A stretch of 64,000 nt of DNA from Oxalobacteraceae sp. CFBP 13730 (GCA_014841835.1 JACYUQ010000001.1:868001-932000); one strand, 5' to 3'. Shown: positions 1 to 10,731, counted from the first letter of the stretch. Made by a program: numbers and translations. Notes: generated from the sequence alone by a model not told the origin.

Positions 1-531
1 GGCAATGGCCATTGCAATCATTACCCGCTGCTGCTGGCCACCCGACATCTGGCCCGGATAGGCGTCGATCTTGTGCTGCGGATCGGGAATGCCCACTTCG
101 GCCAGCAGCTCGAGCGTACGGGCGCGGGCGCCACGCTTGCTCATGCCCATGTGCTGGCGCAGCACTTCACCGATCTGGAACCCCACCGTCAATACCGGGT
201 TGAGCGACGACATCGGCTCCTGGAAGATCATCGCAATGTCCTTGCCGCACAAGGCGCGCCGCGCGGCCAGCGGCAAGCCGAGCAGTTCGCGGCCGGCAAA
301 CGCGATGCGCGAACCCGGATCGACGATCGTGGTCTCGGGCGGCAGCAACCCCATCACGGCCAGCGAACTGACCGACTTGCCGCTGCCCGATTCACCCACC
401 AGCGCCACCGTGCTGTTGTCGGGCACGTCGAACGAGACGCCTTTCAGGGCGGCGCTGGTGCGGTGCCTGTCGACCCGGAACGCGATGCGCAGGTCGCGCA
501 CCCGGAGCAAAGGATTCGTGTCCTGGGTCAT
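1..531 (-). CDS. Peptide/nickel-type ABC transporter ATP-binding protein (DppD/OppD-like), partial
   Basis: This is the N-terminal 177 codons of an ABC ATPase whose 3' part lies beyond the window edge. It would energise import of oligopeptides or a related solute from the cytoplasmic face of the inner membrane. Visible motifs are a Walker A (GESGSGKS), the Q-loop region (IFQEPMSSLNP, typical of the Opp/Dpp branch) and the ABC signature (MSGGQQQR) just before the edge. The ATG at 529-531 overlaps the stop of the upstream permease by 4 bp (ATGA), so the genes are translationally coupled. The substrate cannot be told from the sequence. Confidence 0.93.
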   Translation of the reverse strand, partial: MTQDTNPLLRVRDLRIAFRVDRHRTSAALKGVSFDVPDNSTVALVGESGSGKSVSSLAVMGLLPPETTIVDPGSRIAFAGRELLGLPLAARRALCGKDIAMIFQEPMSSLNPVLTVGFQIGEVLRQHMGMSKRGARARTLELLAEVGIPDPQHKIDAYPGQMSGGQQQRVMIAMAIA

Positions 532-1547
532 TTGATCTTGGGGTCGAGCGCGTCGCGCAAGGCATCGGCGAACAGCGAAAAACTGGTAACTAGCACGGCC
601 ATGGCGCCGGCAGCGGCCGCCAGTTGCCACCACTTGCCGAGGATGAGTTCATTCTGCGCCTCGTTGAGCATGCTGCCCCACGACACGGTGCCCACCGGCA
701 CGCCGAAGCCCAGGAACGACAGGATCACCTCGGCCTTGATGAAGCCGACTACAAGGATCGACATCTGCACCAGCGCCACGTGCGACACGTTGGGCAGGAT
801 ATGCCCGAACATGCGCTGCCAGTTCGACGCGCCGATGGCATTGGCCGCCATCACGTATTCGCGCGCGCTGTGCTTGATGTACTCGGCGCGCATCAGGCGA
901 AACGGCCCGGTCCAGCCGGTCAGGCCCAGGATCAGCACGATGGTCGTCACGCCCCTTTGCTGCAGCACGGCGGCCACGGTCAGGATCATCAGGATCGACG
1001 GAATCGACGTGAAGATGCTGTAGAACCAGTTGAACAGGTCGTCGATCCAGCCGCCGAAAAACCCGGCCACGGCGCCGAACAGCGTGCCCAGCGTGACCGC
1101 CACCAGCGCCGCCACCAGACCCACGACGATCGACGTTTCACCGCCCTTGATCGTCTTCTTGACGATGTCGTGGCCCCATTTATCGGCGCCAAACAGCAGC
1201 GTCGTTTGCTTGGCCACCGGCGGATGCGTCGCCGCCAGTTGCGCCTGCAGCGCTGCCAGTTCGGCCGCGAGCGGATCGAACGCATTCGGCGGCGTGGCGC
1301 GTGGCAGTTGCGCTTGCGCCAGTGCACGGGCCGTCGCGTCGGCGCCGACAAAGCCGGGCGGCGCGTAATTGACCGCCACCTCGTCTTCCCAGTCAGCGGC
1401 CACCAGGCCCGTGCTCGAGAGCAGCACGAGCAGCAAAAAGCCGGCCACGACGGCAAGCGCCGCCATCGCCACACGGTCCGCCCGCAGGCGGCGCCAGGCC
1501 AGTGTCCACAAGCCAGCCGAATCGGCGGAGGTCTGCAGCGTCGTCAC
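528..1547 (-). CDS. ABC transporter permease, DppC/OppC-like
   Basis: Inner-membrane permease of 339 residues, the second translocation subunit of the peptide-type importer. One N-terminal membrane segment (about residues 30-50) is followed by a periplasmic stretch of about 80 residues and then the five-helix binding-protein-dependent transport domain. The EAA loop is visible (EYVMAANAIGASNWQRMFGH). The start is GTG at 1545-1547 and overlaps the stop of the preceding permease by 4 bp (GTGA). Its own stop overlaps the ATPase start. The large loop after the first helix is normal for DppC/OppC proteins. Confidence 0.93.
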   Translation of the reverse strand: MTTLQTSADSAGLWTLAWRRLRADRVAMAALAVVAGFLLLVLLSSTGLVAADWEDEVAVNYAPPGFVGADATARALAQAQLPRATPPNAFDPLAAELAALQAQLAATHPPVAKQTTLLFGADKWGHDIVKKTIKGGETSIVVGLVAALVAVTLGTLFGAVAGFFGGWIDDLFNWFYSIFTSIPSILMILTVAAVLQQRGVTTIVLILGLTGWTGPFRLMRAEYIKHSAREYVMAANAIGASNWQRMFGHILPNVSHVALVQMSILVVGFIKAEVILSFLGFGVPVGTVSWGSMLNEAQNELILGKWWQLAAAAGAMAVLVTSFSLFADALRDALDPKIK

Positions 1548-2482
1548 CGGAATTGCACCCGCGGATCGACGGCGCGGTACAGCAGGTCGGCCAGCAGGTT
1601 GAACACCATCGTTGCCGCCGCCACGTAGACCGTGATCGCCTTGATCACCGGGAAGTCGCTGCGTTCGACTGCCAGAATGACTTCGCGCCCGATGCCGGGA
1701 ATGCCGAAGAAACGTTCCAGCAGAAAGGCCCCGATCAACAGCGCCGGCAGGTTTGCCATCACGTGCGTGATGATGGGAATGGCCGCATTGCGCAGCACGT
1801 GCACCCAGACGATGCGGCGCTCGCTCAAGCCCTTGGCGCGCGCGGTGCGCACGTAGTCCTGCCCCACCTCATCGAGCACGAAGCTGCGGTACAGGCGCAG
1901 CGTCGGCGCGATCGAGACGGCCAGGCCGATGATGATCGGCAGCAGCGCATAGTGCCGCAGATTCTCGCCCAGGCTGCTGCCCCAGCCCTGCACCGGGAAC
2001 AGGCCCAGCTGGTAAGCAAACACGTACTGGAACACCGAGATATACACCAGGATCGAGATCGACATGCCCACCGTGCACGCCACCATCACGGCGCGGTCGG
2101 TGAGCGAGCCGCGCACGAAGGCGATCCCCAGCGCCAGCGCGATCCCGAAGAACACTTCGAGCACGGTGAGCGGGATCAGGACGGTGAGCGACGGGCCGAG
2201 ACGGCTGGTGATGATCTGCGCGACCGGCTCGCCCGTGCTCCAGGCGTTGCCGAAGTCGAACGTGAGGATCTGCTGGACGAACATCCACAGCTGCACCGGA
2301 TACGGCTGGTCCAGGCCCAGCTGGCGCCGGATATTCTCGATGGCGCTGGCATCGGCCATCTTGCCGGCCAACAGATAGGCGGGATCACCGCCAACCCAGT
2401 TGAACAGCACGAACACCAGCAGCACGACGCCCGCCATGGTCGGCAACATCTGCCACAGGCGCCGGACAATATAAGCAACCAT
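1544..2482 (-). CDS. ABC transporter permease, DppB/OppB-like
   Basis: Inner-membrane permease of 312 residues and first gene of the three-gene ABC operon. It begins with the DppB-type first helix (MVAYIVRRLWQMLPTM), has the usual long periplasmic loop, and carries an EAA loop (DYVRTARAKGLSERRI) near residue 205. The frame is open further upstream to 2536, but the ATG at 2480-2482 is preferred. It has a GGGAG Shine-Dalgarno about 5 nt upstream, and the family starts at this helix. No solute-binding protein gene is next to it in the window, so it must lie beyond the left edge or elsewhere. Confidence 0.92.
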   Translation of the reverse strand: MVAYIVRRLWQMLPTMAGVVLLVFVLFNWVGGDPAYLLAGKMADASAIENIRRQLGLDQPYPVQLWMFVQQILTFDFGNAWSTGEPVAQIITSRLGPSLTVLIPLTVLEVFFGIALALGIAFVRGSLTDRAVMVACTVGMSISILVYISVFQYVFAYQLGLFPVQGWGSSLGENLRHYALLPIIIGLAVSIAPTLRLYRSFVLDEVGQDYVRTARAKGLSERRIVWVHVLRNAAIPIITHVMANLPALLIGAFLLERFFGIPGIGREVILAVERSDFPVIKAITVYVAAATMVFNLLADLLYRAVDPRVQFR

Positions 2483-3012
2483 GAAACTCCCGAACCGGAA
2501 CCAGGCAACCGTGCCATTTCCCGCGAAATCCGCCACGCCGATTCCGGCATTGCGAACCCGACACGATAGCGCATATCCCGGCTGCCTGACAGATGCGCGT
2601 TGTCATGCACTGATAAACGCGGGTTATTGAATGTATTGACGTTTGTGACGAAAATGATGTCGCCGATGCATTCCGCATGAATTATTTATACATACACATA
2701 AGCAGCATTTTCTGCCAAAAAAATACCATTATTCCGCATTAAAGGGCGTTTCAAACTATATTTTCCCTATGATATTCCAAGTATTATTTTTTATGACGAC
2801 GTCATGACTAGCACCAAAATGCGTACTTGTACAGACTGGTCAAAGCACAGTTGTATTTTTGATTCGTCAAGACTTTATACGTTGACACTGCCTTCTTGGA
2901 AATGTTTTTATTGCCAAGTAATAAAAAAACGCCGCTGCTATTCGCGGTGGCAAATCCAATGACATCACTGCGGGCGACATCCGCCTTGCAGGTCTTACCT
3001 GGGAAAATCGAC
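2483..3012. other. Divergent intergenic region, AT-rich
   Basis: This 530-bp gap separates the ABC operon (-) from TBDR 1 (+). The half nearest TBDR 1 is much richer in A+T than its surroundings. It holds a 13-bp odd palindrome with 6-bp arms (ATGACG-A-CGTCAT, 2793-2805) and a promoter-like pair at 2882-2911 described separately. No gene was recognised in it. Confidence 0.6.
2882..2911 (+). promoter_or_regulatory. Predicted promoter of TBDR 1 (extended -10 type)
   Basis: A perfect -35 hexamer TTGACA (2882-2887) is followed after 15 nt by TG, one base, and TTTTAT (2906-2911). The same arrangement occurs upstream of TBDRs 2 and 5 and, with a weaker -10, TBDR 4. That recurrence is the main reason to believe it. 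Transcription would begin near 2918, giving a leader of about 95 nt. Confidence 0.55.
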
Positions 3013-5898
3013 ATGATGGTTGAAACAGTGTTATCTCGATCGGTTCGACTGATCTGTGCAGGCGGCATGATCGTCGCGTTCTCGGCGGCCCACGCCCAGG
3101 ACACGGCGCCCGCCACAGGCGAACCTCAGCGCGTGGAAGTGACCGGTTCACGCATCGCCACCGCCAACCTGGAAAGCATCAGTCCAGTTACCGTCGTCAA
3201 CGCCAAGGACATCAAGCTCGAAGGTGTGCGTTCGGTCGAGAGCCTGCTCAACAACCTGCCCCAGGTCTTCGCCGACCAGGGCGGCTCGGTGTCGAACGGC
3301 TCGACCGGTACGGCCACTGTCAACCTGCGCAATTTCGGCGCCGATCGCACCCTGGTGCTGGTCAATGGCCGCCGCCTGCCAGCAGGCAGCCCGCGCAACA
3401 CGGCCGCCGACTTGAACCAGATCCCGGTGGGCCTGGTCAAGCGCGTCGAAGTGCTGACCGGCGGCGCCGGCGCCATCTATGGCTCCGACGCCGTGGCCGG
3501 CGTGGTCAACTTCATCATGGATGACAGGTTCGAGGGCGTCCAGATCGACAGCAACTACCAGTTCTACAACCACCAGCAAAATGGCGGACCTGCGGCCGAT
3601 GCCGCCACGCGCCGCAACTTCCCGCTGCCGGGCGACAAGAGCGCCGATGCGAAGGTCAAGGACATCAGCATCACGATGGGCGGCAACTTCGCCGACGGCC
3701 GCGGCAACGCCGTGGTCTACCTCGGCTACAAGAAAGAAGACGCGCTGCTGCAATCGGAGCGTGACTTCACCGCGTGCTCGCTGGGCGGCTCCACCACGGG
3801 CGACACGTTCAACTGCGGCGGCTCCGGCACCAGCTTCCCGGGTCGCTTCCTGGTCGGCACGCGCAGCTTCACCGTGGCCGATGCGAACGGCGGCGTGCGT
3901 CCATATGTCAGCGCAAGCGATGCCTACAACTTCGGTCCGCTGAACTATTTCCGCCGTCCGTCCGAGCGCTATACGTTCAGCTCGTTCACGCACTACGACA
4001 TCAACGACAAGGCCCGCGTCTACGCCGAGGCCAGCTTCCACGATGACAGCACCGTGGCCCAGATCGCCCCATCCGGCCTGTTCGGCCTCGACGCTTCCGG
4101 CGCCAATGCGATCACCTTTGAAAACCCGCTGCTGTCGAACGCCTGGCGCCAGACGCTGGGCCTGAACGCCCCGGGCGACACGGCTGACCTGGTGATCTTC
4201 CGCCGCAACGTCGAAGGCGGTGGCCGCCGCGACGACCTGAACCACACGTCCTACCGCGGCGTGGTCGGTGTCAAGGGCGACATCGGCAACTGGAAATACG
4301 ACGTCTTTGCGCAAGTGGGCAAGGTCCGCTACGCCGAAACCTACTTCAACGACTTCTCGGTGGCGCGCAGCGCGCGGGCACTGGACGTCGTGCCCGGCGC
4401 CAACGGTGCACCGGTCTGCCGCAGCACGCTGAACGGCATCGATCCGAACTGCGTGCCCTACAATATCTGGAGCCTCGGCGGCGTCACCAAGGAAGCACTG
4501 ACCTACCTGCAGACCCCGGGCTTCCAGCGCGGCAGCACCTCGCAAACCGTGCAGGGCGTCAATCTGTCGACCGACCTGGGCGAATACGGCCTGAAGCTCC
4601 CGACCAGCACCGAAGGCATCGGCCTGGCGCTGGGCTGGGAACACCGCACCGAAAAGCTGGGGCTGGACAACGATGCCGCCTTCGAATCGGGCGACCTCGC
4701 CGGCCAGGGTGGCCCGACCAAGAACGTGAGCGGCCAGTTCAGCGTGCGCGATTACTACGCTGAAACCCGTATCCCGATCCTGCAGAAGCAGCCATTCGCC
4801 GACCAGCTCAACGTCACCGCCAGCTATCGCAAGTCGGATTATTCGACCGGCCAGAAAACCAGCTCGTATGGTGCGGGCATCGAATGGGCGCCGATCAAGG
4901 AAGCGAAGTTCCGCTTCAGCTATCAGCGCGCAGCGCGCGCCGCCAACGTGGTCGAACTGTACACGCCAGCCGGCCTGGGCCTGTACGGCATGTCGTCCGA
5001 TCCATGCGCAGGCACGACGCCGACCGCCACCTTGGCCCAGTGCGCACGCACCGGCGTCACGGCTGCCCAGTACGGCAACATCGTCGATTCCCCGGCCCAG
5101 CAATACAACCAGATCAGCGGCGGCAATGCGAACCTGGCGCCGGAAAAATCCGACTCGTACACGCTGGGTCTGGTGCTGACCCCGACGCGCAACACGTCGG
5201 TCACCATCGACGCCTTCGACATGAAGGTCAAGGGCATCATCGGCGGCTTGCCGGCAACAACCAGCCTGGACTCGTGCCTGGCCACGGGCGACGCGACGTA
5301 CTGCTCGCTGATCACGCGTGACCGTCTGGGCACCCTGTGGGCGCTGGAAACCGCGCAGATCGTCGCCACCAACCAGAATCTGGGCATGGCATCGACCAAA
5401 GGCGTGGACCTGGGCGCAAACTGGAATACCAAGCTGGGCGAATGGGGCAGCCTGAACCTGTCGCTGATGGGCACCTACCTGAAGGAATTCAAGCAGCAGG
5501 ATCTGCCAGGCGGCGACACGCGTGACTGCGCCGGCCTGCATGGCCCGACCTGCGGCGTACCGCTGCCGAAGTGGCGCCACAAGCTGCGCGCCGTCTGGGG
5601 CACCCCGTGGAACGGCGTGGAACTGGGCGCAACCTGGCGCTACGTGCGCGCTGTGAACCTCGACACCGAGTCGGAACCGGCTGATGCACGCCTCGGCGCA
5701 CGCAGCTACCTGGATCTGGTGGCCAGCTGGCAGATCAGCCCGATCTTCACCCTGCGCGCCGGCATGAACAATGCGCTGGACAAGGATCCACCGCTGTCGG
5801 GCGTGGTTGCCGACGTGTTCGGTAACGGGAATACCTACCCGCAGGTGTATGACGCGATGGGCCGTCATATCTTCCTGAACCTGACCGCCAAGTTCTGA
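3013..5898 (+). CDS. TonB-dependent receptor (TBDR 1)
   Basis: Outer-membrane TonB-dependent receptor of about 961 residues, importing an unidentified large or scarce nutrient using energy from TonB-ExbBD. An N-terminal signal peptide ends at AHAQ near residue 28. A TonB-box-like segment (QRVEVTGSRI) follows. The plug domain contains the typical NLRNFGADRTLVLVNGRRL and GAIYGSDAVAGVVNF blocks, then the 22-strand barrel, ending in Phe. The frame is open from 2896. The ATG at 3013 is chosen because the protein then starts MMVETVLSRSVR, matching TBDR 2, and gives a clean signal peptide. No sigma/anti-sigma pair or TonB gene is adjacent. Confidence 0.93.
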   Translation: MMVETVLSRSVRLICAGGMIVAFSAAHAQDTAPATGEPQRVEVTGSRIATANLESISPVTVVNAKDIKLEGVRSVESLLNNLPQVFADQGGSVSNGSTGTATVNLRNFGADRTLVLVNGRRLPAGSPRNTAADLNQIPVGLVKRVEVLTGGAGAIYGSDAVAGVVNFIMDDRFEGVQIDSNYQFYNHQQNGGPAADAATRRNFPLPGDKSADAKVKDISITMGGNFADGRGNAVVYLGYKKEDALLQSERDFTACSLGGSTTGDTFNCGGSGTSFPGRFLVGTRSFTVADANGGVRPYVSASDAYNFGPLNYFRRPSERYTFSSFTHYDINDKARVYAEASFHDDSTVAQIAPSGLFGLDASGANAITFENPLLSNAWRQTLGLNAPGDTADLVIFRRNVEGGGRRDDLNHTSYRGVVGVKGDIGNWKYDVFAQVGKVRYAETYFNDFSVARSARALDVVPGANGAPVCRSTLNGIDPNCVPYNIWSLGGVTKEALTYLQTPGFQRGSTSQTVQGVNLSTDLGEYGLKLPTSTEGIGLALGWEHRTEKLGLDNDAAFESGDLAGQGGPTKNVSGQFSVRDYYAETRIPILQKQPFADQLNVTASYRKSDYSTGQKTSSYGAGIEWAPIKEAKFRFSYQRAARAANVVELYTPAGLGLYGMSSDPCAGTTPTATLAQCARTGVTAAQYGNIVDSPAQQYNQISGGNANLAPEKSDSYTLGLVLTPTRNTSVTIDAFDMKVKGIIGGLPATTSLDSCLATGDATYCSLITRDRLGTLWALETAQIVATNQNLGMASTKGVDLGANWNTKLGEWGSLNLSLMGTYLKEFKQQDLPGGDTRDCAGLHGPTCGVPLPKWRHKLRAVWGTPWNGVELGATWRYVRAVNLDTESEPADARLGARSYLDLVASWQISPIFTLRAGMNNALDKDPPLSGVVADVFGNGNTYPQVYDAMGRHIFLNLTAKF

Positions 5899-5918
5899 TC
5901 GCGGTGAGCAGATAGAAC

Positions 5919-5946
5919 AACGGCGCACCTCGGTGCGCCGTTTTTT
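5919..5946 (+). terminator. Rho-independent terminator after TBDR 1
   Basis: A perfect 9-bp stem (CGGCGCACC, 5921-5929, paired with 5932-5940) with a 2-nt loop is followed by six T residues (5941-5946). It lies 20 bp past the TBDR 1 stop and 3 bp before the left end of the IS element. Confidence 0.9.
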
Positions 5947-5949
5947 ATG

Positions 5950-5965
5950 GGCGCAGTCAACGTTA
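5950..5965 (+). repeat. Left terminal inverted repeat of the IS element
   Basis: GGCGCAGTCAACGTTA; it pairs with the right repeat with a single A/G difference at position 11. It begins 10 bp past the right arm of the TBDR 1 terminator stem. Confidence 0.88.
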
Positions 5966-6036
5966 AATAGAGACCAGCTTTGAACTGACGAGCAGCCTCG
6001 TGGTCCAACCCCTGCCCCCAGCGTCAGGAGTCGATC

Positions 6037-7005
6037 ATGAAAGCGCCACGTTTCAAAAGCTGGCTCGCAAAACTGCCTTCGCTGAACCAGCCGCAGCGCC
6101 GTCAAGTGCTCGATGCCCTGCATCCTGCCGCCGGGCTCGATCAGGTGGTCGCGCTCATCAGTGAGGTCAGATCAACCGGCCGCTGCTGCCCCAGATGCGG
6201 CGACGAACGTTGCTACCGGCATGGTTTCGCCAACGATTTGCAGCGCTACCGCTGCTGTGCCTGCGGCCGCACCTTCAATGACCTGACCGGCACGCCGCTG
6301 GCGCGGCTCAGGCTCAAGGCCAAATGGCTCGCCTATTCGCAGGTGCTGCTCGATTCACTCCCCGTGCGCAAGGCAGCAGATCGGGTCGGAGTACACCGCA
6401 ACACGGCTTTTCGCTGGCGCCACCGCTTCCTGCATTGGGTCAAGCTCGACCGGCCAGCGCTCCTGAATGGCATTGTCGAGGCTGACGAAACATTTCTGCT
6501 TGAATCACAAAAAGGTTCGCGTACGCTTGATCGGCCACCACGCCACCGCGGCGGCCATGCTGCCAAACGGGGCATTTCCAGCGAACTCGATTGCATCCTG
6601 GTCGCGCGCGACCGCGAGGGGCGCACCATCGATGCCGTCACTGGCCGCGGTGCGCTCAAGGCTACGCAACTCGAGCGTGACTTGCTGCCCAAGCTCGATC
6701 CGCAGGCCTTGCTTGTTAGTGACGGCCACCCTGCTTACCGCGCCTTTGCACGCAAGCACAGGATCGCGCACGAAGCGGTCAATTTGCGTGCCGGGGTGCG
6801 TGCAAGGCGGCTGGGCAACCTTGCCATCCATGTGCAGAACGTGAATGCCTACCATCAACGCTTCAAGGCCTGGCTACAGGGCTTTCGTGGCGTGGCGTCG
6901 CGCTACCTGCCCAATTACCTGGGCTGGCGCTGGGCGCTGGATGGTAAACGGGTCACGTCGCCGGAACAATTGCTTCGCATTGCTATCAGCGTCATCAACA
7001 GATAA
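6037..7005 (+). CDS. IS1595-family transposase
   Basis: DDE-type transposase of 322 residues that would cut and paste the surrounding element. An N-terminal zinc ribbon is visible around residues 49-80 (CPRCG and CCACG pairs), then a helix-turn-helix-like region (VRKAADRVGVHRNTAFRWR). The ISXO2-like catalytic domain follows, with acidic residues in EADETF and LVSDGHPAY. The third motif reads VNAYHQRFKAWL and ends in the family-typical YLPNYLGWRW. An Asn-Lys in place of Glu-Lys at the third position is known for some IS1595 subgroups, so it is not evidence of inactivation. The stop codon lies inside the right inverted repeat. Confidence 0.93.
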   Translation: MKAPRFKSWLAKLPSLNQPQRRQVLDALHPAAGLDQVVALISEVRSTGRCCPRCGDERCYRHGFANDLQRYRCCACGRTFNDLTGTPLARLRLKAKWLAYSQVLLDSLPVRKAADRVGVHRNTAFRWRHRFLHWVKLDRPALLNGIVEADETFLLESQKGSRTLDRPPRHRGGHAAKRGISSELDCILVARDREGRTIDAVTGRGALKATQLERDLLPKLDPQALLVSDGHPAYRAFARKHRIAHEAVNLRAGVRARRLGNLAIHVQNVNAYHQRFKAWLQGFRGVASRYLPNYLGWRWALDGKRVTSPEQLLRIAISVINR

Positions 7006-7018
7006 CGCTGACTGCGCC
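7003..7018 (-). repeat. Right terminal inverted repeat of the IS element
   Basis: Reads GGCGCAGTCAGCGTTA on the minus strand. Its first three plus-strand bases are the transposase stop codon. Its outer end lies 1 bp from the aroG stop codon. Confidence 0.88.
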
Positions 7019-7019
7019 T

Positions 7020-8078
7020 TTACTCCTGGCGCAAACGACGTCGGCGCACTGCCGCCGCCAGGCCATCGAGCACCTGCAGGCTGCTGTCCCAGTCGATGCA
7101 GCCGTCGGTTACCGACTGGCCGTACGTCAGTTCCTTGCCCGGCACCAGATCCTGGCGCCCGCCCACCAGATTCGATTCGATCATCACGCCGACGATGCGA
7201 TCGTCGCCGGCCGTGATCTGCGCGGCGATGTCGGCGCACACGGGCACCTGGTTCTCGGGCTTTTTCGAACTGTTCGCATGCGACGCGTCGATCATCAGGC
7301 GGCTGGCCAGGCCCAGTGCGGCGATCTGGCGGCAGGCTTCGTCGACGCTGGCGGCGTCGTAGTTCGGCGCCTTGCCGCCACGCAGGATGATGTGGCAATC
7401 CTCGTTGCCCGAGGTCGACACGATGGCCGAGTGGCCGCCCTTGGTCACCGATAAAAAGTGGTGCGGCTGTGACGCGGCCTTGATGGCCTCGGTCGCGATC
7501 TTGATATTGCCATCGGTGCCGTTCTTGAAACCGACCGGGCACGACAGGCCAGACGCCAGCTCGCGGTGTACCTGCGACTCGGTCGTGCGCGCACCGATGG
7601 CGCCCCAGCTGATCAGGTCGGCGATGTACTGCGGGCTGATCACGTCGAGGAATTCGGTGCCGGCCGGCAGGCCCATCTCGTTGATGTCGCGCAGCAGCTC
7701 GCGCGCCATGCGCAGGCCGTCATTGATGCGGAAGCTGTTGTCCATGTACGGGTCGTTGATCAGGCCTTTCCAGCCCACCGTCGTGCGGGGCTTTTCAAAG
7801 TAGACCCGCATCACGATCTCGAGTTCACCGGCAAACCGCTGGCGCTGTTCGACCAGGCGGCGCGCGTACTCGATCGCCGCCTTCGGGTCGTGGATCGAGC
7901 ACGGCCCGATCACCACCATCAGGCGGTCGTCCTGGCCATGCAGGATGCGGTGCAGGTCGACGCGCGCGCCGGCCGCGGTCTGCTCGGCCACCGGGGTGAC
8001 GGGGTACTCGCGGATCAGGTGCGAGGGCGGCGTCAGTTCCTTCATTTCACGGATGCGTAGGTCGTCGGTGCGGGGCAT
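7020..8078 (-). CDS. aroG: 3-deoxy-7-phosphoheptulonate (DAHP) synthase, class I
   Basis: Condenses phosphoenolpyruvate with erythrose 4-phosphate, the first step of the shikimate pathway to Phe, Tyr and Trp. The protein has 352 residues, close to the E. coli enzymes. It carries the class I blocks RVYFEKPRTTVGWKGLINDP, GARTTESQVHRELASGLSCPVGFKNGTDG and DASHANSSKKPENQ. The frame is open to 8144, but the ATG at 8076-8078 has a GAGAG Shine-Dalgarno and fits the family start. A leader with the features of a Phe attenuator lies upstream (8131-8280), so expression is probably controlled by phenylalanine supply. The C-terminus runs up to 1 bp from an IS end. Confidence 0.95.
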   Translation of the reverse strand: MPRTDDLRIREMKELTPPSHLIREYPVTPVAEQTAAGARVDLHRILHGQDDRLMVVIGPCSIHDPKAAIEYARRLVEQRQRFAGELEIVMRVYFEKPRTTVGWKGLINDPYMDNSFRINDGLRMARELLRDINEMGLPAGTEFLDVISPQYIADLISWGAIGARTTESQVHRELASGLSCPVGFKNGTDGNIKIATEAIKAASQPHHFLSVTKGGHSAIVSTSGNEDCHIILRGGKAPNYDAASVDEACRQIAALGLASRLMIDASHANSSKKPENQVPVCADIAAQITAGDDRIVGVMIESNLVGGRQDLVPGKELTYGQSVTDGCIDWDSSLQVLDGLAAAVRRRRLRQE

Positions 8079-8130
8079 GCTGGACTCTCTTTCGTGCTCG
8101 GTTGAGTTTGGTTTTATACCGTCTGAAAAT

Positions 8131-8156
8131 AAAAAAACCGCCATTGCTGGCGGTTT
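8131..8156 (-). terminator. Attenuator-type terminator in the aroG leader
   Basis: On the minus strand AAACCGCCA (8156-8148), loop GCAA, and TGGCGGTTT (8143-8135) form a perfect 9-bp stem ending in seven T residues (8137-8131). It sits 52 nt before the aroG start codon and 22 nt after the leader-peptide stop. It is therefore positioned to abort aroG transcription. It could also stop readthrough from tldD. Confidence 0.85.
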
Positions 8157-8177
8157 GTCTGGATGCTGCCGGGACTT

Positions 8178-8261
8178 TTACTGCGCGTACCCGCTGCTGT
8201 TCCACCGCCTGAGGCTGGAATGGCTAAAGTAAAAAAAGCAGGTAAAGAAAGCGTGGCGCAT
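8178..8261 (-). CDS. Phe-rich leader peptide of aroG (27 residues)
   Basis: A short reading frame from ATG at 8259-8261 to TAA at 8178-8180, too small for routine gene calling. Residues 5-12 read FFTCFFYF, giving five Phe and one Tyr codon within eight codons, like the pheA leader peptides of enterobacteria. A weak GGACGA Shine-Dalgarno precedes it. Codons 14-20 carry the hairpin segments: TTCCAGCC (8220-8213) can pair with GGC and TGGAA (8209-8200). GGCGGT (8209-8204) can alternatively pair with ACCGCC in the terminator's left arm. A ribosome stalled at the Phe codons would mask the first segment and favour the antiterminator. The peptide itself probably has no function beyond this. Confidence 0.72.
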   Translation of the reverse strand: MRHAFFTCFFYFSHSSLRRWNSSGYAQ

Positions 8262-8286
8262 GATGTCGTCCGTGTTTGGTCAATTG

Positions 8287-8316
8287 ACTATAGCAACAAC
8301 CCGCAAAACTTGGCAA
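8287..8316 (-). promoter_or_regulatory. Predicted aroG promoter
   Basis: On the minus strand, TTGCCA (8316-8311), an 18-nt spacer and TATAGT (8292-8287). Transcription would start near 8280, about 19 nt before the leader-peptide ATG. That places the whole attenuator in the transcript. It lies 66 bp past the tldD stop codon. Confidence 0.6.
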
Positions 8317-8381
8317 GCCCTTTATCCGTCGATGACGGCTTGTACAGACAGCTTGTTACCCGATACCACAGCAGTACGGGC

Positions 8382-9842
<1,461 letters not shown>

Positions 9843-9932
9843 GGTGGTTCGATTCAGGCGTCGGTTGGAACGGGCATTGTGCCATATCCCGTTTGTTCGC
9901 ATCGCTGCGCCAGGTGCATGTGACAGCCTGGT

Positions 9933-10730
<798 letters not shown>

Positions 10731-10731
10731 G

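Larger units (their letters stand above)
5950..7018 (+). mobile_element. IS1595-family insertion sequence, 1069 bp, apparently intact
   Basis: The element is delimited by 16-bp terminal inverted repeats with one mismatch: GGCGCAGTCAACGTTA at 5950-5965, and GGCGCAGTCAGCGTTA read on the minus strand at 7003-7018. It encodes one full-length transposase. It fills the gap between the terminator of TBDR 1 and the stop codon of aroG. The 8 bp on each side (5942-5949 and 7019-7026) do not match, so the 8-bp target duplication usual for this family is not visible. Confidence 0.88.

Noticed and set aside
3148..6123. 991-codon open frame (-) opposite TBDR 1
   Set aside because: Antisense shadow of a clear TonB-dependent receptor; low-complexity translation without motifs. 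It also runs into the IS element.
5942..7026. 8-bp target duplication flanking the IS element
   Set aside because: The octamers outside the inverted repeats do not match, also when shifted by one or two bases.
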